Assembly: GCA_014284505.1 (NCBI GenBank)
Contig: JAAFYY010000001.1
Location: forward strand, 8,047,845-8,111,844
From: Streptacidiphilus sp. 4-A2
Lineage (GTDB): Bacteria > Actinomycetota > Actinomycetes > Streptomycetales > Streptomycetaceae
Direction of reading: 5' to 3'
Length of the DNA: 64,000 nt
In this document: positions 1-9,700 of the stretch, piece after piece
Position numbering within the stretch: position 1 is the first letter of the stretch
Layout of the letters: every line of letters starts with the position of its first letter
Notes under the pieces: generated by a model
Told to the model about the DNA's origin: nothing
Seen by the model: only the letters and a program-made list of their open reading frames with translations
Databases searched by the model: none
Program-made: the position numbers and the translations under genes

Positions 1-1
1 G

Positions 2-1607
2 CTCTCGCTGGCCGCCCTCGGCCAGGCCCGCGAGGAGATCGACGCCCTCAACGTCTACCCCGTCCCAGACGGCGACACCGGCACCAACCTCTACCTGACC
101 GTGGAGTCGGCCACCGAGGAGGTGGACCGGCTGTTCGGCGCCACGGTGGCGGTCCCCACCTCCGCCGAGGCGCTGCGGGCCATGGCGCACGGCGCGCTGC
201 TCGGCGCGCGCGGCAACTCCGGGGTGATCCTGGCGCAGCTGCTGCGCGGCATCGCGGCCGCCTTCGGCGCCGACCCGGCCGCCGACGCCGCCACCCTGGG
301 CCGCGCCCTGCGCCGTGCCGCCGACGCGGGCTACGAGGCGGTGGCGCAGCCGGTCGAGGGGACGGTACTGACGGTGGCGGCGGCCGCGGCCGGCGCCGCC
401 GAGCTCGCCGCCGCCGCACCCGGGGCGGACCTGCCGACCGTGGCCAGGGCGGTCTACGAGGCCGCCTGCGCCGCCCTGGCCCGCACCCCCGGGCAGCTGC
501 CGGTGCTGGAGCGGGCCGGAGTGGTGGACGCGGGCGGCCGGGGCCTGGTCGCGGTGCTCGGCGCGCTCGCCGACGCCGTCGGCGGCCACCGCCCGATGGG
601 CCCGCTCGCGCTGGCCGGGCACCGCGCGGCCGACCCGCTCCCCGGCGGCCCGCACCGCTCCGCCCCGGGCACCCCCGGCTACGAGGTGGTCTATCTGCTG
701 GACGCCGAGGACGACCGGCTCCCGGCGCTGCGGGCGGCCCTGGCCGGGCTCGGCGACTCGCTGGTGGTCGTCGGCGGCGACGGACTGTGGAACGTCCACG
801 TGCATGTGGACGACCCCGGCGCGGCCGTCGAGGCCGGGATCGCGGCCGGGCGCCCGCACCGGATCAGGATCACCCACTTCGCCGCCGCCGCGGCCGCCGA
901 GGCCGGCTCCGGCGACTACCACGACCCGGCCGACCCGGCCGCCGGACACCGGGGGGTGGTCTGCGTGGTGCACGGCCAGGGCCTGGCCGGCCTGTGCGCC
1001 GACTCCGGCGCCACCGTGCTGGTCGCCGACCCCGACCGGCGCCCGTCCAGCACCGAGCTCGCGGCCGCGATCCGCCGGGCCCGGGCCCCCGAGGTGGTGC
1101 TGCTGCTCAACGACACCGAGCTGCGCGCGGCGGCCGGGGCCGCGGCCGAGCAGCTGCGGCGCGAGGGGGTGCGGGTCGCGGTCATCCCCACCCGCTCCCC
1201 GGTCCAGGGCCTGTCCGCGCTCGCCGTCCACGAGCCGGGCCGCCGCTTCGACGAGGACGTGGTCGCCATGACCTCCGCCGCCGGGGCCACCCGCTACGCC
1301 GAACTCGCGGTCGCCGAGGGCGAGTCCTGGACCATGGCGGGCGTCTGCCAGGCGGGCGACGTGCTCGGGCTGATCGACGGCGATGTCGCGGTGATCGGCT
1401 CGGAGACCTCCGCCACCGCCGGGATCGTGCTGGACCGGATGCTCGCGGCCGGCGGCGAGCTGGTCACCCTGATCCTCGGCGAGGGCGTGCCGGACACCCT
1501 CGGCGACCACCTGGTGGGCCATGTCCGCCGGGCCCACCCGGTCGTGGACACCGTGGTCTACCAGGGCGGACAGGGCGTCGTCGCCGCTGCTCATCGGTGT
1601 CGAGTGA
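2..1607 (+). CDS. DAK2 domain protein (FakA/YloV-like), 5'-truncated by the window edge
   Basis: The reading frame is open from the first bases, so the N-terminus lies outside the window. The segment beginning VYPVPDGDTGTN is the conserved nucleotide-binding start of DAK2 domains, followed by the GARGNSGVILAQ motif. The C-terminal half resembles the DegV/FakA-like domain of fatty acid kinase A. By family it is an ATP-binding kinase-like protein, possibly phosphorylating fatty acids with a FakB partner, but no FakB is nearby. The frame changes once near 1583. After it the protein ends LLIGVE and TGA (1605-1607), the usual end of streptomycete homologues. It sits just upstream of recG, its normal neighbour in this group. 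The family call is firm; the substrate is inferred only. Confidence 0.85.
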
Positions 1608-1728
1608 GTCGGGGGTGTCGAGTGGGCCGGGGGTGTCGTGGGTCGGCGGGGAAATGTCGGTGCCGTGGTAAGGCTGTGGTGTCCGGAGCAACGGCGACCG
1701 GAGCGATGACGAGGAGGAGGCGGAACAG

Positions 1729-3884
1729 GTGTCGCGCTCGACGAACCCTGAAGAAACTCGTCGGCGGCCCCAGCGCCAAGCCCTGGCCGACCATCTCGCC
1801 TGCACACCGCGGGCGACTGCTGCACCACTATCCGCGCCGCTACGCCGAGCGGCGAACTCACCAGCCTCGACGAACTGGTGCTGGACGAGCACGTCACGGT
1901 GATGGCCCGGATCGAGGAGTCCCGGGTGATCCCGTTCCAGGGCCGCAAGGGCGACCGGCTCGAAGTGGTGGTCACCGACGGCCGCAGCCGGCTCCGGCTA
2001 CCTTCTTCAACCAGCCAGACGGATCCACGAACTGCGGCCGGGCCGACAGGGGCTGTTCGCCGGCAAGGTCGGCGTCTTCAACCGGGTCCGGCAACTCGCG
2101 AACCCCGAGTACCAGTTGATGGACGAGGAGGACACCGGCCTGGCCCAGGAGTTCGCCGGGCGGCTGATCCCGGTCTACCCGGCGGCGGCCAAGGTCCCTC
2201 CTGGCGGATCTCCAAGGCCGTCGACGCGCTGCTCGGCAGCCTCGACTGGAGCAGCTGGACGACCCGCTGCCGGAGCGGCTGCGCCGGGAACGCGGCCTGC
2301 TGCCGCTGCGGGACGCCCTGCAGCGATCCACCGCCCGGTCAACCAGGCCGAACGGGAGAGCGCCCGGGCCCGCTGAAGTGGGACGAGGCGTTCGTGCTCC
2401 AGGTCGCCCTGGCCCGGCGCCGGCCGACGACAGCCCGTCCGGCACGCCGCGGGTCCCGCGCCCCGGCGGCCTGCTGGACTCCTTCGGCCCGGCTGCCGTT
2501 CACCCTGACCGAGGGCCAGCGCCAGGTCTCCGCCGAGATCCTCGCCGACCTCGCCCAGGAGCACCGATGCACCGGCTGCTCCAGGGCGAGGTGGGCTCCG
2601 CAAGACCCTGGTCGCCCTGCGCGCCATGCTCGCGGTGGTCGACGCCGGCGGCCAGACGGCGCTGCTGGCGCCCACCGAGGTGCTGGCCCAGCAGCACCAC
2701 CGCTCGATCGTGGAGCTGATGGGCGAGCTGGCCGAGGGCTGGGGCCTGCTGGCCGGCTCCGGCCCGGGCACCAAGGTGGTGCTGCTGACCGGCTCGATGG
2801 GGGTCGCCGCCCGCAAGCGGGCACTGCTCGACCTGGTCACCGGCGAGGCCGGGATCGCCATCGGCACCCACGCCTGATCGAGGACAATGCTGTTCCACGG
2901 CGACGACCTGGGTCTGGTGGTGGTCGACGAGCAGCACCGCTTCGGTGTCGAGCAGCGTGACGCGCTGCGCGCCAAGGCCGCCCGCCCGCCGCACCTGCTG
3001 GTGATGACCGCCACCCCGATTCCGCGCACGGTCGCCATGACCGTCTTCGGCGACCTGGAGACCTCGGTCCTGGACCAGCTCCCGGCCGGGCGCTCGCCGA
3101 TCGCCAGCCATGTGGTCCCGGCCCTGGAGAAGCCCAACTTCCTGGTCCGCGCTGGGAGCGGGTGCGCGAGGAGGTCGCCAAGGGCCACCAGGCCTATGGT
3201 CTGCCCGCGCATCGGCGACGAGGACGACCGCAAGGCGCAGGAGAAGAAGTCCAAGGCGGCGGGCGAGGACGACCGGCGGCCGCCGCTGGCGGTGCTGGAG
3301 ACCGCCGAGCAGCTCGCCCGCGGCCCGCTGGCCGGGCTGCGGGTGGAGGTGCTGCACGGCAGGATGCATCCGACGCCAAGGACGACCTGATGCGCCGCTT
3401 CACCGCGGCACGTGGACGTGCTGGTGGCGACCACGGTGATCGAGGTCGGCGTGAACGTCCCAACGCCACCGCCATGGTGATCCTGGACGCCGACCGCTTC
3501 GGCGTCTCCCAGCTGCACCAGCTCCGCGGCCGGGTCGGCCGCGGCTCCGCCCCCGCCTGTGCCTGCTGGTCAGCGAGATGCCCGAGGGCAGCCCCGCCCG
3601 GCGCCGGCTGGACGCGGTCGCGGCCACCCTGGACGTTTCGAGCTGTCCCGGATCGACCTGGAGCAGCGCCGCGAGGGGGATGTCCTCGGCCAGGCCCAGT
3701 CCGGTGTCCGCTCCTCGCTGCGGGTGCTGTCGGTGCTGGACGACGAGGACGTCATCGCCGCCGCGCGGGAGGAGGCGGTCCTGGTGGTCGCCGCCGACCC
3801 GGAGCTGACGGAGCATCCGGAGCTCGCCGCGGCGCTGCGCAGCCTGGTCGACGAGGACGCGCGGAGTACCTGGAAAAGGGCTGA
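1729..3884 (+). CDS. recG: ATP-dependent DNA helicase RecG (many frameshifts)
   Basis: RecG is a superfamily 2 helicase that remodels stalled forks and branch-migrates Holliday junctions. Pieces in all three forward frames together give a full RecG: the N-terminal wedge (HHYPRRYAERG, then LVLDEHVTVMARIEES), the Walker A region (LLQGEVGSGKT once one base is restored), VVVDEQHRFGVEQR, the motif III region MTATPIPRT, and the C-terminal helicase motif HQLRGRVGRG. The start is the GTG at 1729, preceded by a GGAGGAGG-type ribosome site; restoring one G near 1736 and one C near 1749 yields VSALDEPLKKLVGG. The stop is at 3882-3884. At least a dozen single-base indels are needed, among the densest clusters in the window. 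Expected length is about 725 residues. The 121 bases upstream of it hold nothing recognisable. Confidence 0.9.
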
Positions 3885-4024
3885 GACGCAGGGCCGCGGG
3901 GCGGTCCGGGACCCCGGAATTGTCAGTGCCGCGCGCGACAATGGAGTTGTTCGGAAACGCCGCCCCAACTGGGGCGTTCCCGCTCTGTACGCACGCAGTC
4001 CACCGGACAACTGGGGGCACTCGC

Positions 4025-4569
4025 ATGGCTTTCCGTCACCTCAACGAACTTCCGCTCGGGACAAGGTCTTCCGCATCGAACTCACCAGCGAGGACGACCG
4101 CGAGGTCGTCGTCGACTTCTCCGGCTGGCGCGAGGGACACGCCGCCGAACCCATCGCCTCCGGCCGGCTGCGGCTGCCGGTGGAGGACGTCGCCTCGCTG
4201 CGCATCGCCTTCAACCGGGCGCTGCGGGCGCTGGCGATCGCCGCCGACGTCTCCGAGCCGATCCCCGACCGCGACGTGCTGCGCGAGCTCTACCCCGGAC
4301 ACGGCGCCCCGTGGGTGCCGGTGCACGAGGAGGAGCTGCTCCGCCGGTTCCACGACAACGAGACCGTCGCCCGGATAGCGGCCCGCTTCGGCCGCACGCC
4401 CGACTCCGTGCGCACCAAGCTGCGTGAGCTCGGCCACGACCCGCGCCGCCCCGAGTACTGCCCGCCCGACGGCTGCCTGTCCTGGTCCCGCTACGCCTCC
4501 CGGCGCTGCTGGGCACCGCCGCCCCGGAGAGCCGCCCCGGGGCCTGACCGGCCGCTGCCCGACTCCTGA
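4025..4569 (+). CDS. Uncharacterised protein with a possible C-terminal helix-turn-helix
   Basis: The protein starts MAFRHLNELPLG at 4025 and, after one frameshift near 4060, continues DKVFRIELTSEDDREVVVDF in another frame. The first two thirds are acidic and beta-rich with no motif I recognise. The section EELLRRFHDN...VARIAARFGRTPDSVRTKLREL near the end looks like a sigma-70 region 4 or MarR-like helix-turn-helix. It is followed by a short piece containing two Cys residues, YCPPDGC. The last 25 residues of the open frame are Pro/Arg-rich and probably out of frame, so the true stop may be earlier than 4569. It lies between recG and rsmD. No function is assigned; DNA binding is an inference from the HTH-like segment. 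Confidence 0.6.
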
Positions 4570-4610
4570 ACACCCTCAGGTCGCCCGCCGCGCCCGCACC
4601 GGCGGCGTCC

Positions 4611-4641
4611 CGGCGGCGCTGCCTTCGGGCAGCCGCCGCCG
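4611..4641 (+). terminator. GC-rich hairpin with UUCG tetraloop
   Basis: Left arm 4611-4623 and right arm 4628-4641 enclose the loop TTCG. The six pairs next to the loop (gctgcc/ggcagc) are perfect. The outer pairs need one bulged base, which may be another sequence error. There is no U-tract, as is common for streptomycete terminators. It lies between the unknown 4025 gene and rsmD. Confidence 0.5.
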
Positions 4642-4708
4642 CGGACGGCCGCGTCTGCGGATAGCGTGGTGGGCGACCGCCTACGCACCGCACCGCAAGG
4701 ACCGATTC

Positions 4709-5294
4709 ATGACCCGCGTGATCGCCGGCTCGGCCCGTGGCCGCAATCTGGCCGTACCCCCGGGCGAGGGCACCCGCCCGACCTCCGACCGCGCCCGGAG
4801 GGGCTGTTCGGCACCTGGCAGTCGGAGCGCGGGCGTTCGCCGGGGCCCGGGTGCTGGACCTGTTCGCCGGTTCCGGCGCCGTGGGCCTGGAGGCACTGTC
4901 CCGGGGCGCCGCCCATGCCCTGCTGGTGGAGTCCGACCCGGGCGCGGTCAAGGCGATCCTGGCCAATGTCCGCACGCTGAACCTGCCCGGGGCCGAGGTG
5001 CGCCCCGGGCAGGTCACCAGGGTGCTGGCCGGGGCGCCGCCGCAGCAGCACTACGACGTGCTCTTCATCGATCCGCCCTATGTCGTCACCGACGACGAAG
5101 TGCGCGAGATCCTGATCACACTCGGTTCCCGTGGGTGGCTTGCCGACGGGACGATTACCACCGTGGAGCGCAGTACCCGGGGCGGTGAGTTCGTGTGGCC
5201 CACCGGATTCGAGCCGGTCCGGTCGCGCCGGTACGGCGAGGCCACTCTCTGGCACGGCCGAGCGGCCGCCGACGAGACCGACAGTGCTGTCTGA
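4709..5294 (+). CDS. rsmD: 16S rRNA (guanine(966)-N2)-methyltransferase RsmD (two frameshifts)
   Basis: RsmD methylates G966 of 16S rRNA using SAM. The protein opens MTRVIAGSARGRNLAVPPG, then shows TRPTSDRA-REGLFGTW, the SAM-binding VLDLFAGSGAVGLEALSRGA, and the catalytic FIDPPY motif of the N6/N2 methyltransferase fold. Two single-base deletions, near 4797 (GGG read as GG) and near 4833 (CC read as C), split it over three frames. Restored length is about 195 residues, normal for the family. It lies directly upstream of coaD, its standard partner in bacteria. Confidence 0.9.
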
Positions 5295-5322
5295 GTTGTC
5301 CGCCGAGTGAATGAGGTATCCC

Positions 5323-5841
5323 GTGTCTGCCAGCAATGACGCTGTCCGTCGCCAGGGCGTCCGCCGGGCCGTGTGTCCGGGGTCGTTCGACCCCATCACC
5401 AATGGGCACCTCGACATCATCGAGCGGGCCTCCAGCCTCTACGACGTGGTCCATGTCGCGGTCGCGATCAACAAGTCCAAGCGCGGACTGTTCTCGGTCG
5501 AGGAGCGGATCAGCATGATCGAGGAGGTGACCGCGGCCCTCGGCAACGTCGTCGTGGAGTCCCACCACGGGCTGCTGGTCGACTTCTGCCGGGAGCGCGG
5601 CATCCCGGCGATCGTGAAGGGGCTGCGCGCGGTCAGCGACTTCGACTACGAGCTGCAGATGGCGCAGATGAACCACGGCCTGAGCGGCGTGGAGACGCTG
5701 TTCGTGCCGACCAGCCCGACCTGGAGCTTCCTCTCCTCCTCACTGGTCAAGGAGGTCGCCGCGTACGGCGGCGATGTCTCCCATCTCGTGCCGGAGCTGG
5801 TGTACTCCCGGCTCACCGCGCGGATCGCGGAACAGCGCTAG
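5323..5841 (+). CDS. coaD: Phosphopantetheine adenylyltransferase
   Basis: CoaD transfers AMP from ATP to 4'-phosphopantetheine, the penultimate step of coenzyme A synthesis. The diagnostic nucleotidyltransferase signature PGSFDPITNGHLDII is at the N-terminus and the second signature SSSLVKEVA near the C-terminus. The frame is intact. An ATG at 5311 is in frame, but GTG at 5323 has a GAGG site six bases upstream (5313-5316) and gives a 172-residue protein, closer to the usual 160, so I prefer it. It is probably cotranscribed with rsmD. Confidence 0.93.
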   Translation: MSASNDAVRRQGVRRAVCPGSFDPITNGHLDIIERASSLYDVVHVAVAINKSKRGLFSVEERISMIEEVTAALGNVVVESHHGLLVDFCRERGIPAIVKGLRAVSDFDYELQMAQMNHGLSGVETLFVPTSPTWSFLSSSLVKEVAAYGGDVSHLVPELVYSRLTARIAEQR

Positions 5842-5896
5842 CGCAGTAGAGTTCGTGCTTCCACTCCATTGCCTCCTCTGGAAGACGTGAGCTCAG

Positions 5897-7036
5897 GTGG
5901 ACGTGCAGCAGAAGCTTGACGAGATCGCCACGACGGTCGAGAACGCGAGATCGATGCCGATGTCGGCGTCCATCGTGGTGAACAAGTCCGAGATGGTCGC
6001 GATGCTGGCCGAACTGCGGGAGGCGCTGCCGACCGAGCTCGCGCAGGCCCAGCAGACGGTGGAGCAGGGCGACCAGGTCGTCGAGGAGGCCCGCCGGGAG
6101 GCGGAGCGGATCATCGCCGAGGCCCACGAGGAGCGGGCCCGTCTGGTCTCCGGCACCGACCTGGTGGTCCGCTCCCAGGCCGAGGCCGACCGGCTGCTGG
6201 CCGGGGCCCGCGCCGAGTCCGAGGAGGAGCGCCGCGACGCCGACGACTATGTCGACAGCAAGCTGGCCAACTTCGAGGTGGTGCTCACCAAGACCCTCGG
6301 CGCGATCGGCCGCGGCCGCGCCAAGCTGCGCACCGGCGGCGCCCCGGTGGAGGGCGAGGACGGCGAGGAGTTCGCCCAGGACGCCTTCCGCTCGCCCAGC
6401 CCCGAGGTCGACGAGTACGTGGACGTGAAGCTGGCGGCGCTGGAGACCGCGCTCGGCAAGACCCTGGAAGCCGTCGGCCGGGGCCGGGACAAGCTCCTCG
6501 GCAAGCGGCCCATCGACGACCTGGGCGCCTACCTGGAGGCCGCCGACCACGCCTCCGGGGTGGTCCAGGGCAACGAGCGGCAGGCCGCGGTCGCCGCCGA
6601 GCTGGCCTCGGCCGGGCTGCTCCCGCAGCAGGAGGCCCCGCAGGAGCACTTCGCCCACCAGCAGGCGCACCAGCAGCAGATCCACCCGCAGCCGGGCCAG
6701 CAGCCCGGCCTGCCGGAGCAGCCCGAGTACTGGCCGCAGCAGCAGCCCGCGCAGCCGGACCAGAACGGCTACGGCTACCAGCAGGAGTACCAGCTCCAGG
6801 CGCAGCAGGCCCAGCCGGGCTACGAGCAGCAGCCGGGCTACGACCAGTACGGCTACCAGCAGCCGGCACCGGGCTACGACCCCTACGCGTACCCGCAGCA
6901 GCCCGAGTACGACCCGTATGTCCAGCCGCACGCGCAGGTGCCGCACCAGGCGCAGGGGCTGGACGAGACCAGCTTCTTCGACACCGGTTTCATCGATGTC
7001 AGCAAGCTGCGCGAGTTCGGCGGGTACCAGCAGTAG
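5897..7036 (+). CDS. DivIVA-like coiled-coil protein with Q/Y/P-rich C-terminal tail
   Basis: This intact 379-residue protein starts at GTG 5897. Residues about 1-110 are highly charged and helical with long coiled-coil character (EEARREAERIIAEAHEERAR), resembling DivIVA/GpsB proteins and the b-subunit stalk of ATP synthase, under which homologues are often misannotated. Two related blocks recur: YVDSKLANFEVVLTKTLGAIGRGR (about 115-138) and YVDVKLAALETALGKTLEAVGRGR (about 173-196), an internal duplication. From about residue 230 the protein becomes a low-complexity tail rich in Gln, Tyr, Pro and Gly with repeated GYEQQ/GYQQ units. The position between coaD and yceD is conserved in streptomycetes. 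A role in polar growth or the cytoskeleton is a family-level inference only. Confidence 0.8.
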   Translation: MDVQQKLDEIATTVENARSMPMSASIVVNKSEMVAMLAELREALPTELAQAQQTVEQGDQVVEEARREAERIIAEAHEERARLVSGTDLVVRSQAEADRLLAGARAESEEERRDADDYVDSKLANFEVVLTKTLGAIGRGRAKLRTGGAPVEGEDGEEFAQDAFRSPSPEVDEYVDVKLAALETALGKTLEAVGRGRDKLLGKRPIDDLGAYLEAADHASGVVQGNERQAAVAAELASAGLLPQQEAPQEHFAHQQAHQQQIHPQPGQQPGLPEQPEYWPQQQPAQPDQNGYGYQQEYQLQAQQAQPGYEQQPGYDQYGYQQPAPGYDPYAYPQQPEYDPYVQPHAQVPHQAQGLDETSFFDTGFIDVSKLREFGGYQQ

Positions 7037-7125
7037 CACCGCCCGCGGTGGACCCGGAGGCGGCGAGTTGGGTCCGGGTCCCGCGTCCGGTACTCTGACC
7101 TCTCCGGCCTGTTCAGCGCCGGGGA

Positions 7126-7809
7126 ATGTCGGCTGCCCCGCACCTGGTCCTCGATCCGGTGGCCCGCAGCTCCGTGCGCCGTAGAGAGCAGGAAACCCTG
7201 AACCGCCTCGACCACCGTGACCCGCTTGTGTTCGATACACATGAGCTGGGGCGACGGCCTGGTTCGATGCGCAAGGTTTCCCGTTCCCTCCCGGCGCCCG
7301 AGGGCCTCGGCAACGAGGTGATCGGCGTCCCCGAAGGAAGCGCGGTCCAGCTGGACCTCCGACTGGAGGCGGTCGTCGAGGGCGTACTCGTTACGGGTAC
7401 GGCCACCGGCGGGCTCGCGGGTGAGTGCGTGCGCTGCCTGGAGCCGCTCGAGCGCAAGCTCGACGCGGAGTTCCAGGAGCTCTACTACCCCGAGGGCACC
7501 GACCGGCATGCCGTCGCCGAAGATGAAGAGGGCGAAGAAGCCTCCCGGCTTGAGGGCGATCTTTTCGACCTCGAACCGGTGCTGCGTGACGCGGTGGTGC
7601 TCGCACTGCCGTTGCAGCCGGTGTGCCAGGAAGACTGTCTGGGTCTGTGCTCCGAATGCGGGGCCAGGCTCACGGACGACCCGGACCACCACCATGATGC
7701 CGTCGACCCCCGGTGGGCGGCTTTGCAGGAACTCTCGGCCCCATCTTTCGAGGCCGGAAGCAACGACAGCGGTACCCAGCAGGGTGCTGCCGAGAACCAG
7801 GAGAAGTAG
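7126..7809 (+). CDS. YceD/DUF177 family protein
   Basis: DUF177 proteins sit next to rpmF across bacteria and have been linked to 23S rRNA accumulation. Conserved features are LVFDTHELGRRPG near the start, GECVRCLEPLE in the middle, and the second cysteine cluster CQEDCLGLCSECG, suggesting a zinc site built from four or more Cys residues. The frame is intact to TAG at 7807-7809. The ATG at 7126 makes the protein about 25 residues longer than I expect. A CTG or other start near 7198, just after AGGAAA, would give the common beginning LNRLDHRDP, so the start is uncertain. It ends two bases before rpmF. Confidence 0.85.
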   Translation: MSAAPHLVLDPVARSSVRRREQETLNRLDHRDPLVFDTHELGRRPGSMRKVSRSLPAPEGLGNEVIGVPEGSAVQLDLRLEAVVEGVLVTGTATGGLAGECVRCLEPLERKLDAEFQELYYPEGTDRHAVAEDEEGEEASRLEGDLFDLEPVLRDAVVLALPLQPVCQEDCLGLCSECGARLTDDPDHHHDAVDPRWAALQELSAPSFEAGSNDSGTQQGAAENQEK

Positions 7810-7811
7810 CC

Positions 7812-7985
7812 GTGGCTGTTCCGAAGCGGAAGATGTCGCGCAGCAACACGCGCCACCGCCGTTCGCAGTGGAAGGCTGCGGTCCCCGCCCTGGTGGCTTG
7901 CGACCGCTGCCACGAGCCCAAGCTGGGCCACATCGCGTGCCCGAGCTGCGGCACGTACAACCGCCGTCAGGTCCTGTCGGTCTGA
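7812..7985 (+). CDS. rpmF: 50S ribosomal protein L32
   Basis: Intact 57-residue protein beginning with GTG: MAVPKRKMSRSNTRHRRSQW, the standard L32 start. It carries two CXXC pairs (CDRC and CPSC), so it is the zinc-binding form of L32 rather than the zinc-free paralogue. It starts two bases after the yceD stop and is followed within eight bases by rnc, the classic yceD-rpmF-rnc order. Confidence 0.96.
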   Translation: MAVPKRKMSRSNTRHRRSQWKAAVPALVACDRCHEPKLGHIACPSCGTYNRRQVLSV

Positions 7986-7992
7986 TCGGCTG

Positions 7993-8744
7993 GTGACCAA
8001 CACGATGTCAGCGTCTGCGTCGCAACACGCCGACACCGCGTACGCCGTGCTGGAGGGGCGGCTCGGGTACACACTCGAGCCGGCCCTCCTGGTACGTGCG
8101 CTCACTCACCGCTCGTATGCCTACGAGAACGGTGGTCTGCCCACCAACGAGCGCCTGGAATTCCTGGGCGACTCGGTGCTGGGTCTGGTGGTGACGGACA
8201 CCCTCTACCGCATCCACCCCGACCTCCCGGAAGGGCAGCTGGCCAAGCTGCGCGCCGCGGTGGTCAACTCCCGTGCCCTCGCCCAGGTGGCGCGCGGCCT
8301 TGATCTCGGGAGTTTCATCAGCCTCGGCCGAGGCGAGGAAGGCACCGGCGGACGCGACAAGTCCTCCATCCTCGCCGACACCCTTGAGGCCATCATCGGC
8401 GCGGTCTACCTCGACCAGGGCCTGAGCGCCGCCGACGAGCTGGTGCACCGGCTGTTCGACCCGCTGATCGAGGAGTCCTCGAACCTCGGCGCCGGACTGG
8501 ACTGGAAGACCAGCCTTCAGGAGCTCACCGCTTCTGTCGGCATCGGTGTCCCGAGTATGTGGTCTCCGAGTCCGGGCCCGACCACGAGAAGACCTTCATC
8601 GCCGCCGCTCGTGTGGCCGGCGAGGACTACGGCACGGGTTCCGGCCGGTCCAAGAAGGAAGCCGAGCAGAAGGCTGCCCAGAACGCCTGGACCGCGATCC
8701 GGGAGAAGCACAACGACAGCGGCAGCACGTCCGCGAACGGGTAG
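7993..8744 (+). CDS. rnc: Ribonuclease III (one frameshift)
   Basis: RNase III cleaves double-stranded RNA in rRNA processing; in streptomycetes it is the AbsB regulator of antibiotic synthesis. The catalytic signature NERLEFLGDSVLGLVV and the downstream DTLEAIIGAVYLD, with its metal-binding Asp/Glu, are in the first frame. The C-terminal dsRNA-binding domain (KTFIAAARVAGEDYGTGSG, KKEAEQKAAQNA) lies in the next frame after a one-base loss near 8550, where CCCC reads as CCC. GTG 7993 and ATG 8005 are both possible starts. Restored length is about 250 residues. It runs into mutM after nine bases. Confidence 0.93.
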
Positions 8745-8752
8745 GTCCCGAC

Positions 8753-9627
8753 ATGCCTGAGCTGCCTGAGGTCGAGGTGGTCCGGCGGGGGCTCGACCGC
8801 TGGATCAGCGGTCGTACCGTGGCCTCGGTCGTGGTCTACCACCCCCGTTCGGTGCGTCGGCATGCCGCCGGCCCCGACGACTTCGCGGCCCAGCTCGCCG
8901 GGCGGGCCCTCGGCCCGGCCCAGCGCCGCGGAAGTACCTGTGGCTGCCGCTGCCCGGCACCGGCAGCTCGCTGATCGGCCATCTCGGCATGAGCGGCCAG
9001 CTGCTGGTGCAGCCCGAGGACGCCCCGGCCGAGACCCATCTGCGGGTCCGCTTCCGCTTCGCCGACGACCAGGGCACCGAGCTGCGCTTTGTCGACCAGC
9101 GCACCTTCGGCGGCCTCGCGGTCGAGGACGCCGACCCCAGTGACCCGGAGTCGGCCCCGCTGTCGCTCGGCCACATCGCCCGCGACCCGCTGGACCCGCG
9201 CTTCGACGACACCGCCTTCCTGGCCGCCCTGCGCCGCCGCAGCAGCGGGGTCAAGCGCAACCTGCTGGACCAGACGCTGATCAGCGGTGTGGGCAACATC
9301 TACGCGGACGAGGCGCTGTGGCGCTCGAAGATCCACTACGAGCGCCCGGCCGACACCCTGACCCGCGCCCAGGCTGCCCTGCTGCTGGCCTCGGCCCGGG
9401 AGGTGATGTCGGCGGCCCTGGCTGTCGGCGGCACCAGCTTCGACAGCCTCTATGTGAACGTCAACGGCGAGTCGGGCTACTTCTCCCGCGCCCTGGACGC
9501 CTACGGGCGCGAGGGGCAGCCCTGCAACCGCTGCGCCACCCCGATGCGCCGCTCGGCCTGGATGAACCGCTCCAGCTACCACTGCCCGCGCTGCCAGCGG
9601 CTCCCGCGGCAGACCACCGGATCCTGA
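8753..9627 (+). CDS. mutM: Formamidopyrimidine-DNA glycosylase (one frameshift)
   Basis: MutM removes 8-oxoguanine and FaPy lesions by its glycosylase/AP-lyase activity. The N-terminus MPELPEVEVVRRGL supplies the catalytic Pro2 and Glu3. The helix-two-turn-helix region is QTLISGVGNIYADEALW, and the C-terminal zinc finger is CNRC...CPRCQR. A single base is missing near 8925, which moves the frame between GRALG and KYLWLPLPG. About 290 residues when restored, the usual size. It is the last gene of the yceD-rpmF-rnc-mutM block. Confidence 0.93.
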
Positions 9628-9649
9628 ACCCGGCAGTCGCAGCTCGGGG

Positions 9650-9691
9650 GAACCGCAGGCAGGGAACCGCAGGCAGGGAACCGCAGGCAGG
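9650..9691. repeat. Tandem repeat, 3 x 14 bp
   Basis: Three exact copies of gaaccgcaggcagg lie between the convergent mutM and CAP-protein genes. The unit is not a multiple of three and is outside any gene. Confidence 0.85.
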
Positions 9692-9700
9692 GAAGCGGCC

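Noticed and set aside
48..419. Arg/Pro-rich minus-strand ORF at the left edge
   Set aside because: Antisense shadow of the DAK2 gene; no ribosome site and extreme composition.
1729..3884. Gene decay (pseudogenes) or programmed frameshifting as the cause of broken frames
   Set aside because: The breaks affect essential genes, lie at ordinary G/C runs, show no slippery heptamer with a downstream pseudoknot, and the proteins remain conserved on both sides of each break.
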